From: SIG565 sp045540055
GTDB lineage: Bacteria > Bacillota > Clostridia > Oscillospirales > Acutalibacteraceae
DNA length: 43,886 nucleotides
Assembly: GCA_045540055.1 (NCBI GenBank)
Contig: JAZQGO010000035.1
Span: 1 to 43,886 of the forward strand
Reading direction: 5' to 3'
This document shows positions 8,500 to 16,027 of this stretch, piece by piece. Position 1 is the stretch's first letter. Each line of letters opens with the position of its first letter. The position numbers and the translations under genes are program-made. Below the pieces are notes generated by a model, which saw only the letters and a program-made list of their open reading frames with translations, was not told the DNA's origin and did no database searches.

Positions 8500-9011
8500 T
8501 GACCAACCAAAAAAATCATTATCTGCACATTGTCTGTTATGTTGTTCTTTTCGCTTTGATATTTCTAATAAACTACACCGAGCTTTTACCCCTTCGCATA
8601 GCCAATGCGTCACCTATGCTGCTCGTGCCTGCAGTCGTTACCGTAGGCTTTTATTACGGCGAGTGGCGCGGATTTTGGGGTGGTCTGATTGTCGGAATTT
8701 TTGCCGATGCCGTTTCGGCACAGGCGGCAGGCTTTAACACCTTTTTACTTATGGCCATAGGCTTTGTCGCAGGACTTCTTGTAACACATGTGCTTAACCG
8801 TAACTTTTTTTCGGCAGGTGTGCTGTCTCTTTGCGCCTGCCTTATCTACTTTGGGGCAAAATGGCTTATAGAATATCTTTTTATCGGCAGTAGTGACACC
8901 GCCAACTATCTTCTTTTCTATGCTGCCCCCTCTGCCGTTTATTCGGCACTCTTTATAATTCCGTTTTATTATCTTGGAATTCTTATCAGTAAAATCAAGT
9001 ACCCTGAGTAA
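8499..9011 (+). CDS. mreD: rod shape-determining protein MreD
   Basis: This is a 170-residue, very hydrophobic protein with five or six predicted membrane segments and no catalytic motif. The pattern FYYGEWRGFWGGLIVGIFAD in the middle is typical of MreD, a membrane component of the elongasome. The start overlaps the mreC stop by one base, so translation is probably coupled. A second copy of the palindromic element begins nine bases after its stop, separating it from the PBP2 gene. Confidence 0.9.
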   Translation: MTNQKNHYLHIVCYVVLFALIFLINYTELLPLRIANASPMLLVPAVVTVGFYYGEWRGFWGGLIVGIFADAVSAQAAGFNTFLLMAIGFVAGLLVTHVLNRNFFSAGVLSLCACLIYFGAKWLIEYLFIGSSDTANYLLFYAAPSAVYSALFIIPFYYLGILISKIKYPE

Positions 9012-9019
9012 TTTCACTC

Positions 9020-9075
9020 TAAGCAAACACGAATAATCCAAACCTGATTTTAAAGGTGGCATTTTCGCCTTTGCT
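9020..9075 (-). repeat. palindromic element, right copy (between mreD and PBP2)
   Basis: This element is related to the one at 7571-7635 but lies in the opposite orientation. AGCAAA near 9022 and TTTGCT at 9070-9075 form its ends. Read on the minus strand, it differs from the left copy at 8 of 54 positions. Some of the differences change both sides of the internal hairpin (TT to CC, with C to G opposite), which preserves pairing. Confidence 0.75.
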
Positions 9076-9120
9076 ATGTTAAAATACTCGCAAATCCCCC
9101 ACCCGAAAGGATGTGAAAAA

Positions 9121-11091
9121 ATGCCGTTTAATAAAGATAAACACCCATTCATTACGGTTTTGTCTATTGTTCTGGCAATTGTTATTGCCTTTTACGCTGT
9201 CCGCATTTTTTCACTTCAGGTGATTAGCCGTGAAAAATACAGTAATCAGATTTCGGGCGTTACACAGATAACCAGCGTCTTAAAGGCGCCGCGCGGCGAA
9301 ATTCTTGACTGTGACGGCAGACAGATTGCCATAAACCGTGACGGCTATGACATTGTTTTTAATAAACAGAACATTAACTTAAAAAACATCAACGCATTGA
9401 TTGTCAGACTCATCGAATTGTGTGAGAAGGAGAAATGCGAATATATTGATAATCTGCCGCTTGAAAAAAAGGCGCCCTACGGCTTTACCGATGAAGTTGC
9501 CGACGACAAGATTATATCGTTTTTAAATCTTGCCGACTATGCCAGTGCCGAAAACTGCTTCGACCGTTTTGTTGAAAAATATGAGTTGGACGGTTACTCA
9601 AAGGATATGCAACGAAAAATAATGGGCGTCAGATATTCTATGGATAAAGCCGCCTTCTCAGTTTCGGCGCCCTACACCTTCGCAGAGGATATTAACGATA
9701 CTCTTATGCTCACCATATCGGAATCGGGCTATAGTATGTCAGGGGTTACGGTTGAGGTCACACCCTATCGTTATTATCCCGTAACCGATTTGGCGCCCCA
9801 TCTTATAGGCACCATCGGCCCGATTTACGAAGAGGAATGGGAGCAGTATAATGAGAAGGGCTACTCATATAATGACAAGGTCGGCAAAAGCGGTATTGAG
9901 CTTTACGCCGAAGAGCATCTGCACGGCATCGACGGCGAGATAACACACACGCTTGATAAGGATGGTAATATTATCAGCAGTGAGGTCACTAAGGAGCCAA
10001 TACCGGGCAAAACCGTTATGCTGACCATCGATAAAAACCTGCAGAAGCAAACCCAGAAAATCCTTGAGCAAAACATTAAAAAGCTACAGGGGCAGGGAGG
10101 CTCGGTTACGGGCGGCGCAGTTGTTGTAATGAATATAAACGACGGCGGCGTTTTAGTGTCGGCGAATTACCCGTCATACGACCTCGCTACCCTATCAAAA
10201 AATTATAACAAGCTTGTTAACGACAAAAACACCCCACTTCTTGACCGCGCATTTAAGGGCATATATCCTATAGGCTCAACAATAAAGCCTGCCGTTGCCA
10301 TTGCGGCGCTTGAAAACAATAAAATCACCAAGAGTGAAACAATATACTGTAAAAGAACATATACCTACTTTGCTGATTTCCAGCCCGAATGTATGCATTA
10401 TCATGGAAGTATTGCACTTAAAACGGCAATCTCACGCTCGTGCAACTACTACTTCTTTGAGGTGGGCAGACGACTAGGCATCAAGAAGCTTAATCAGTAT
10501 TTTAAGGATTTCGGACTCGGTGTTGCTACAGGTGTTGAGGTTAATGATTCATCGGGTCTGCTTACCGAATACGACAGCGACTCGGGTAATACAATTCAGG
10601 TCGCTATCGGTCAGTTAAACGCCTTCACACCTCTGCAGCTTGCGGTTTATACCTCGACCGTCGCTAATGGCGGCACGAGATATAAAGCCACACTCATAGA
10701 TAAAATCGTTTCTCAAGACCAGAGCGAAACCTATTTTTCGGGCAATGCCAAGGTACTGGGTAAAATTGACATCAGCGAACCTACACTCAAATCTGTAAAG
10801 GAAGGTATGCTGTCGGTTACCGAGGACGGTACCGGACGTGCCGTATTTGCCTCATACCCCATCAAAATCGGTGGTAAAACGGGTACCTCACAGACCGATA
10901 ATGGCGCCGACCACAGCGTTTTCGTTTCCTTTGCTCCATATGAAAACCCCGAAATAGTTGTAGCCGTTGTTCTTGAGCACGGTAGCTCAACCTTCGGCGT
11001 TACTTCGGTAGCAAAAGCGGTATTCGACCAATACTTCTTTGCCGCCAAGCAGGAGGGCGATGAAATTTTGCCCTATGTTGTTCTTGAATAA
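9121..11091 (+). CDS. mrdA: penicillin-binding protein 2, class B transpeptidase of the elongasome
   Basis: This D,D-transpeptidase of about 656 residues cross-links lateral-wall peptidoglycan. It has one N-terminal membrane anchor (about residues 10-32), a dimerization/pedestal domain with LKAPRGEILDCDGRQIA, and the transpeptidase domain. The catalytic motifs are SxxK in PIGSTIKPA (near residue 384), SxN in SRSCNYYFFEVG (near 440) and KTG in IGGKTGTSQT (near 586). I start at ATG 9121, preceded by AAAGGATGTGAAAA, not at an in-frame ATG 45 bases upstream that lacks a good site. No rodA was seen in the window. Confidence 0.93.
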   Translation: MPFNKDKHPFITVLSIVLAIVIAFYAVRIFSLQVISREKYSNQISGVTQITSVLKAPRGEILDCDGRQIAINRDGYDIVFNKQNINLKNINALIVRLIELCEKEKCEYIDNLPLEKKAPYGFTDEVADDKIISFLNLADYASAENCFDRFVEKYELDGYSKDMQRKIMGVRYSMDKAAFSVSAPYTFAEDINDTLMLTISESGYSMSGVTVEVTPYRYYPVTDLAPHLIGTIGPIYEEEWEQYNEKGYSYNDKVGKSGIELYAEEHLHGIDGEITHTLDKDGNIISSEVTKEPIPGKTVMLTIDKNLQKQTQKILEQNIKKLQGQGGSVTGGAVVVMNINDGGVLVSANYPSYDLATLSKNYNKLVNDKNTPLLDRAFKGIYPIGSTIKPAVAIAALENNKITKSETIYCKRTYTYFADFQPECMHYHGSIALKTAISRSCNYYFFEVGRRLGIKKLNQYFKDFGLGVATGVEVNDSSGLLTEYDSDSGNTIQVAIGQLNAFTPLQLAVYTSTVANGGTRYKATLIDKIVSQDQSETYFSGNAKVLGKIDISEPTLKSVKEGMLSVTEDGTGRAVFASYPIKIGGKTGTSQTDNGADHSVFVSFAPYENPEIVVAVVLEHGSSTFGVTSVAKAVFDQYFFAAKQEGDEILPYVVLE

Positions 11092-11121
11092 TTGACAAAT
11101 ATCACTTTTTTATGATATTAT
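11092..11121 (+). promoter_or_regulatory. promoter for mgsA
   Basis: TTGACA (11092-11097) begins on the base after the PBP2 stop codon and is followed, after 18 bases, by TATTAT (11116-11121). The mgsA ATG is 33 bases further on, after AAGGAG. Confidence 0.65.
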
Positions 11122-11153
11122 AGTATTACTAATTTTAAGGAGAGTTGATATAA

Positions 11154-11555
11154 ATGACCATCGCTTTAATTGCACACGACGCCAAAAAAGAACTTATGGT
11201 ACAGTTTTGTATCGCTTACTGCGGCGTTTTAAGTAAACACACTCTCCTTGCGACCGGCACGACAGGCAAACTGGTATCGGAGTCTACCGGCCTTAAAATC
11301 ATTAAATTTTTAGCCGGCTCGCAAGGCGGTTCACAGCAGATTTCTTCGCGAATAGGATGTGATGAAATAGACCTTTTACTGCTGTTCCGCGACCCGCTTA
11401 ATCCCAAGCCTAATGAGCCTAATGAGAATGTTCTGCTTCGCCTTTGTGATGTACACAACATCCCCGTCGCAACCAATATCGCAACGGCAGAAATGCTTAT
11501 TCACGGTCTTGAACGCGGCGACCTCGATTGGCGAGAGATTGTGCATAATAAATAA
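11154..11555 (+). CDS. mgsA: methylglyoxal synthase-like protein (catalytic Asp replaced)
   Basis: This 133-residue protein aligns along its whole length with methylglyoxal synthase, which turns dihydroxyacetone phosphate into methylglyoxal and phosphate. Conserved parts are IALIAHDAKKE, LATGTTGKLV (phosphate binding), DLLLLFRDPLNPKPNEP and VHNIPVATNIATAEMLI. At the place of the catalytic base (Asp71 in E. coli, within GGDQQ), the sequence reads GGSQQ, read from GGT TCA CAG CAG near 11328-11339. The second conserved Asp (FRDPL) and the His of AHD are kept. The family membership is secure. Activity is uncertain because of the Asp to Ser change. Confidence 0.88.
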   Translation: MTIALIAHDAKKELMVQFCIAYCGVLSKHTLLATGTTGKLVSESTGLKIIKFLAGSQGGSQQISSRIGCDEIDLLLLFRDPLNPKPNEPNENVLLRLCDVHNIPVATNIATAEMLIHGLERGDLDWREIVHNK

Positions 11556-11563
11556 GAATATAT

Positions 11564-11590
11564 AATCCAGCCCCAAAGGGCTGGATTTGT
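11564..11590 (+). terminator. hairpin after mgsA, weak terminator
   Basis: AATCCAGCCC (11564-11573) pairs perfectly with GGGCTGGATT (11578-11587) around a four-base loop. Only TTTGTGAT follows, so termination is probably partial and hisS may also be read from the mgsA promoter. Confidence 0.6.
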
Positions 11591-11615
11591 GATGTAAATT
11601 GATAGGAGATTTTTT

Positions 11616-12920
11616 ATGGCTGAAATCATAAAAGCTATTAAGGGTACGTGTGACGTCACCCCCGATGACAGTTATAAATGGCAGTATATTGAACAGACCA
11701 TGCTAAATACCGCCTCACTCTACGGCTACCGCGAAATACGCATACCCGTTTTTGAGCATACCGAGGTTTTTTCACGTGGTGTGGGAGATACCACCGATGT
11801 CGTTCAAAAGGAAATGTATACCTTTGACGACAAGGGCGGCCGTTCCATAACCCTTCGCCCCGAATTTACCGCAGGCGTGGTAAGAAGCTGTATTGAAAAC
11901 GGTCTTGTTAACGGTACCTTGCCTGTAAAGGCGTGCTATATCGGCGGTTGCTACCGCTACGAAAAGCCTCAGGCGGGCAGACTTCGTGAGTTCCACCAAT
12001 TCGGTATCGAGTGTATCGGTGCTAACACCCCTGCCGCCGATGCCGAGGTCATACTGCTTGCAAATCAGGTGCTGTGCGACATAGGTATTAAAAATCTTTC
12101 ACTTGAAATCAACTCTATAGGTTGCCCGACCTGCAGAGCCGAATATCACAAGGCTCTAAAAGCTTATTTCTCAGACAACAGCGACTCGCTTTGCGACACC
12201 TGTAAAGACCGACTCGAGCGAAACCCCATGCGTATACTTGATTGCAAGTCCCCCGTATGTAAGGGCATTGCCGAGGGCGCACCCGTTGTGCTTGATTTCT
12301 TGTGTGATGACTGTAAGGCTCACCACGATGCCGTTAAGGCTCACCTTGATGCCGCAGGGCTTAAATACACCGTTAACCCACAAATTGTACGCGGTCTTGA
12401 CTACTACACAAAAACCGTATTTGAGTTTGTCTCAGGCGATATTGGTGCTCAGTCGACCGTTTGTGGCGGCGGCAGATATGACGGACTTATTGCTCAGCTT
12501 GGCGGTCCTGCAGTACAGTCAGTAGGCTTCGCTATGGGGCTTGAAAGACTTATGATGGTGCTCGAAGCACAGAATGCCGAGTTCCCCGATAAAGCGACCT
12601 GCGATATTATCTTTGCACCTATGAGTGAGCAGGCACAGATTTACGCTACGAAGCTCTGCTGTGCGCTTCGAAACGAGGGCTTTGAGGCACTAAGCGATAT
12701 AAACGGTCGCGGACTTCGTGCACAGCTTAAGTACGCCAATAAAATCGGCGCAAAATTCACCTGTGTTTTAGGTGACGATGAAATTAACTGCGGCAAACTT
12801 CGTATTAAAAATATGCAAAGCGGTGAAGAAACCGAGGTTAAATCAGAAAATATAGTCGAAGAATTTTATAAGCTTGTTAACACACTGGCTTTAGATAATC
12901 TCACAGAATCGGTGTTTTAG
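11616..12920 (+). CDS. hisS: histidyl-tRNA synthetase
   Basis: This 434-residue class II synthetase charges tRNA-His. It contains KAIKGTCDVTPDDSYKW at the start, motif 2 around GGCYRYEKPQAGRLREFHQF, the histidine-binding loop IVRGLDYYTKTVFEF, and motif 3 with GFAMGLERLMMVL. The C-terminal anticodon-binding domain (from about residue 330) includes INGRGLRAQLKYANKIGA. The start ATG follows TAGGAG. An unusual Cys-rich stretch, CPTC...CDTC...CDDC, near residues 168-228 could bind metal and is worth comparing with relatives. aspS begins 11 bases after its stop. Confidence 0.96.
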   Translation: MAEIIKAIKGTCDVTPDDSYKWQYIEQTMLNTASLYGYREIRIPVFEHTEVFSRGVGDTTDVVQKEMYTFDDKGGRSITLRPEFTAGVVRSCIENGLVNGTLPVKACYIGGCYRYEKPQAGRLREFHQFGIECIGANTPAADAEVILLANQVLCDIGIKNLSLEINSIGCPTCRAEYHKALKAYFSDNSDSLCDTCKDRLERNPMRILDCKSPVCKGIAEGAPVVLDFLCDDCKAHHDAVKAHLDAAGLKYTVNPQIVRGLDYYTKTVFEFVSGDIGAQSTVCGGGRYDGLIAQLGGPAVQSVGFAMGLERLMMVLEAQNAEFPDKATCDIIFAPMSEQAQIYATKLCCALRNEGFEALSDINGRGLRAQLKYANKIGAKFTCVLGDDEINCGKLRIKNMQSGEETEVKSENIVEEFYKLVNTLALDNLTESVF

Positions 12921-12931
12921 GAGATGTTTAA

Positions 12932-14716
12932 ATGAAACTTGATAAAATGGACTCGTTGAGGCGCACACACTACTGCGGTGAACTGCGTAACAGCGACATA
13001 GGCGCTTTTGTCACAGTATGCGGCTGGGTACAGCGTCAGCGTGACTTAGGCTCACTCATATTCATAGATTTGAGGGACCGCACAGGTATTGTGCAGTTAG
13101 CATTTGACGATACAACAGAAAAAGAAATATTCGAAAAGGCATTTGCTATAAGAAGCGAATATGTAGTAATGGCAAGCGGTGTTGTAAGAAAGCGCTCGTC
13201 GATAAACAACGATATACCTACAGGTCATATCGAAGTTGAGGTTACCGATTTAAGACTACTTGGTCAGTCCGAAACACCGCCATTTGAAATACTAAGTGAA
13301 ACCGACACTAAGGAAGATCTGCGTCTTAAATACCGTTATCTTGACCTTCGCCGTGCGCCGCTGCAGAAAAACATTATGCTGCGCCACAAGATAACCAAGG
13401 TAACACGCGACTACTTCGACGAAAACGGTTTTATTGAGATAGAAACACCCACCCTTATTAAATCAACACCCGAGGGTGCACGTGATTATCTTGTTCCGTC
13501 ACGTATACACAAGGGCTCATTCTTTGCCCTGCCGCAGTCACCCCAGCTTTACAAGCAGCTGCTTATGCTTTCGGGCTTTGACCGCTATATGCAGTTAGCA
13601 CGCTGTTACAGAGATGAAGACCTTCGTGCCGACCGTCAGCCCGAATTTACCCAGATTGACCTTGAGATGTCCTTTGTCGAGATGGAGGATGTTCTGTCAA
13701 TCGGTGAAGGCTTTGTAAAGCGCCTGTTTAAAGAGGTGTTGGATGTTGATATCCCCTCACCTCTGCCTCGCCTTACCTATACCGAGGCTATGGAAAATTA
13801 CGGCTCGGATAAGCCCGACACCCGCTTTGATATGAAGATAACCGATTTATCGGGTATCGTAGAAAATTGCGGCTTTGGTGTGTTTGCCGATACCATTAGA
13901 AATGGCGGCACAGTACGTGCAATTACCGCCAAGGGTGCGGCTAACACCTATACCCGTAAGGAAATTGACAAATTAACCGAGGAAGCCAAGGGCATTGGCG
14001 CTAAGGGTCTTGCCTTTATTCGTTGGGTTGAGGACGCACCGACCTGCTCATTCTCTAAATTTATGACTGAGGATGAAATGACGGCAATTATTGAGAGAAC
14101 GGGCGCCGAAAAGGGCGACGTTGTGCTTTTCTGTGCCGACCGCAAAAAGACCGTTCTGTCGGTGCTTGGCGCACTTCGTCTTACCGTTGCGAAGCGTCTC
14201 GGCGTTATCCCCAACACCTTCAATTTCTTGTGGATAACCGAATTCCCCTTCTTTGAATATAACGAAGAAACAGGAAATTGGGATGCTATGCATCACCCCT
14301 TCACCTCACCGCTTGATGAATGTGTGCAATATCTTGAATCGGCGCCTGAAAAGGTGTTCGCCAAGGCGTACGACCTTGTGCTCAACGGCATTGAGCTATC
14401 GTCAGGCTCTATTCGTATAACCGACCCCGAGCTGCAAAAGAAAATGTTTACAGCATTGGGACTGAGCGACGAGGAGGCTCACCAGAAATTCGGCTTCTTG
14501 ACCGACGCCTTCCGCTTTGGTGCACCGCCTCACGGTGGTATGGGCATCGGTCTTGACCGCCTTGTTATGATTATGTGCGGCGCCGATAACCTGCGTGATG
14601 TTATCGCCTTCCCGAAAGTTTCAAACTCAAGCGAGCTTATGTCGGGCGCACCAGGTACAGTTGATGAAATTCAACTCACCGACCTGTCAATTGCAGTGAT
14701 AGAAGATAAGGAATAA
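12932..14716 (+). CDS. aspS: aspartyl-tRNA synthetase, bacterial type
   Basis: This 594-residue class II synthetase has the bacterial layout: an N-terminal OB-fold anticodon domain (TVCGWVQRQRDLGSLIFIDL), a catalytic core, and an inserted GAD domain at about residues 300-410. Motif 2 is visible as ARCYRDEDLRADRQPEFTQI, and motif 3 as GIGLDRLVMIM. The flipping loop QSPQLYKQLLM precedes it. It follows hisS at 11 bases, with TAGGAGATG as ribosome binding site, and ends at a strong terminator. The sequence does not show whether the enzyme also charges tRNA-Asn. Confidence 0.96.
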   Translation: MKLDKMDSLRRTHYCGELRNSDIGAFVTVCGWVQRQRDLGSLIFIDLRDRTGIVQLAFDDTTEKEIFEKAFAIRSEYVVMASGVVRKRSSINNDIPTGHIEVEVTDLRLLGQSETPPFEILSETDTKEDLRLKYRYLDLRRAPLQKNIMLRHKITKVTRDYFDENGFIEIETPTLIKSTPEGARDYLVPSRIHKGSFFALPQSPQLYKQLLMLSGFDRYMQLARCYRDEDLRADRQPEFTQIDLEMSFVEMEDVLSIGEGFVKRLFKEVLDVDIPSPLPRLTYTEAMENYGSDKPDTRFDMKITDLSGIVENCGFGVFADTIRNGGTVRAITAKGAANTYTRKEIDKLTEEAKGIGAKGLAFIRWVEDAPTCSFSKFMTEDEMTAIIERTGAEKGDVVLFCADRKKTVLSVLGALRLTVAKRLGVIPNTFNFLWITEFPFFEYNEETGNWDAMHHPFTSPLDECVQYLESAPEKVFAKAYDLVLNGIELSSGSIRITDPELQKKMFTALGLSDEEAHQKFGFLTDAFRFGAPPHGGMGIGLDRLVMIMCGADNLRDVIAFPKVSNSSELMSGAPGTVDEIQLTDLSIAVIEDKE

Positions 14717-14735
14717 TTATTATTGTCTCACTTGA

Positions 14736-14781
14736 AAAACACCATAGATTCAGTTGTGTGAATCTATGGTGTTTTGTTTTT
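14736..14781 (+). terminator. strong bidirectional terminator after aspS
   Basis: A perfect 17-base-pair stem, 14736-14752 with 14759-14775, and a six-base loop are followed by GTTTTT on the plus strand. On the minus strand the stem ends in a short T-tract, so it can also serve the converging pseudogene. Confidence 0.9.
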
Positions 14782-15192
14782 ACTTTGTTTTTTTAATCAG
14801 GTTAACCTTGCAAGTGAGTTCCCACTTTGCCTTATTTCCCCTATATCTGCCTCTGTTTTCTCTCACTGTAACAATGGTTGATGTTTCAAAGTCGTCCTTT
14901 TAATCGACACATAGCGTACCGAAACCAACATCTGAAATTCGATCCTTCTCGTAACGGGCACATCGATTGTTACCACTTTGGTGATATTTAGCGGGATCGT
15001 CCACCGCTCACCACTATCTATGTTTGCACCACCACAGGTGTAAGCAATTTCCCATTCTTCACCAACAAAGTCATTGGTAACTATAAACGGTGTAAAAGTT
15101 ACCTCATATACGGCGTGTGTATAATTGTTTTGGCATCCCGAAAAACAAAAAATTATATAAACCATGCATATAACAACTGTTTTTCTTGGCAT
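14780..15192 (-). pseudogene. frameshifted small lipoprotein
   Basis: An ATG at 15192 (GAGG upstream) opens a 109-codon frame with a lipoprotein signal. The lipobox is CFSGC near residue 18, and the segment FVGEEWEIAYTCGGANIDSG follows. This frame stops at 14863. A neighbouring frame continues the protein from about 14960 to the stop at 14780, with ISDVGFGTLCVD, one in-frame TAA, then FETSTIVTVRENRGRYRGNK and AKWELTCKV. The end of that second frame looks like a proper protein terminus (VTVRENRGRYxGNxAxW, then a beta strand). I infer one indel near 14950-14965 plus a nonsense codon. The function is unknown. A sequencing error could explain the indel, but less easily the extra stop. Confidence 0.65.
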
Positions 15193-15210
15193 AACTTTTT
15201 TTACCTCAAT

Positions 15211-15238
15211 AAAAAAGCACACCCCCGAAGAGATGTGC
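15211..15238 (-). terminator. UUCG-tetraloop terminator ahead of the lipoprotein gene
   Basis: On the minus strand GCACATCTC pairs with GGGGTGTGC around a TTCG loop (15238-15217) and runs into TTTTTT. It lies 19 bases before the lipoprotein start, and no minus-strand gene lies upstream of it, so it must end a short leader transcript. Confidence 0.8.
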
Positions 15239-15322
15239 CGAAAAAGTGTCTGCCCAGTCTTTGCTACACGAATAACCCCACACGGAATTAAAGAAAACAC
15301 CTTTTACCAAAATATTTTCCCG
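15211..15322 (-). ncRNA. putative leader RNA or small RNA ending at the UUCG terminator
   Basis: The minus strand has TATAAT at 15334-15329 with a poor -35 (TAATTG, 16-base spacer). Transcription from about 15322 to the terminator at 15211 would give an RNA of roughly 110 bases. It could be an attenuator for the lipoprotein gene or a free small RNA. I could not match it to a riboswitch class that I know. The segment contains GGTTATTCGTGT, similar to the end of the mre palindromic elements. Confidence 0.4.
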
Positions 15323-15433
15323 CGTGAGATTATATTTAATTCGTTTAGCACAATTATTTTATCACATTGATATGTAAAAGTGAAGTATAAAACAGTTTTC
15401 TAAACACCTCTTTTTCTGCATAGAATAAACTTG

Positions 15434-15462
15434 TTGAATTAAAAGTATCTTTATAGTATAAT
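15434..15462 (+). promoter_or_regulatory. sigma-A promoter for the COG2426 gene
   Basis: TTGAAT (15434-15439), a 17-base spacer and TATAAT (15457-15462) precede the gene at 15494. AAAGGAG at 15480-15486 is the ribosome binding site. Confidence 0.8.
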
Positions 15463-15493
15463 TGTTTTAAATAACAAAACAAAGGAGTCTTTT

Positions 15494-16000
15494 ATGGACG
15501 GTATTGTTCAATCTATTGTTGAGTGGTTTTCGAATTTTCCGATACCAAAAGAAATAGTTACATTTATTATATCAATGTTACCTGTATTAGAGCTTCGCGG
15601 CGGTATGGTTGCAGCGGCATTAATGGAAATACCTTACTTTGAGGCATTGGGTATATGTCTTGCAGGTAATATTTTGCCTATACCCTTTTTGCTCTTGCTT
15701 ATAAACCCGTTGTTCGCTTGGATGAAGGGCACAAAGCTGTTCCGACCTATTGTTGAGAGACTTGAAAAACGCACTTTGGCAAAAAAAGATAAGCTTGAAA
15801 AGGGTGAGTTTTGGGGGCTTCTTATATTTGTTGGTATACCCTTGCCCGGTACTGGCGCTTGGACGGGCGCAATGTTAGCGGCTCTGCTTGGCATAAAGCT
15901 GAAGAAATCCTCGGTTGCCATCGCCTTGGGCGTAATTCTGGCGGCGGCTATTATGAGCTTCATCACCTACGCTTTGCCGTGGATTATTTCTCAGTTTTAG
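15494..16000 (+). CDS. COG2426 family small integral membrane protein
   Basis: This 168-residue protein has about four or five hydrophobic segments. It matches the COG2426 / Sm_multidrug_ex (PF06695) family, with the signature ISMLPVLELRGGMVAAAL near residues 27-44 and FVGIPLPGTGAWTGAMLAAL near 115-134. The family name suggests small-molecule export, but transport has not been firmly shown and no substrate can be read from the sequence. It starts a two-gene transcript with the flippase 28 bases downstream, which may mean a shared role at the envelope. Confidence 0.85.
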   Translation: MDGIVQSIVEWFSNFPIPKEIVTFIISMLPVLELRGGMVAAALMEIPYFEALGICLAGNILPIPFLLLLINPLFAWMKGTKLFRPIVERLEKRTLAKKDKLEKGEFWGLLIFVGIPLPGTGAWTGAMLAALLGIKLKKSSVAIALGVILAAAIMSFITYALPWIISQF

Positions 16001-16027
16001 GGATTTTAAAATTTTAGGGAGTTTAAT

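Noticed and set aside
7571..9075. Invertible promoter or gene switch made by the two inverted elements
   Set aside because: The copies differ at 8 of 54 positions, no recombinase is nearby, and inversion would separate mreCD from its promoter. Kept only as something to test.
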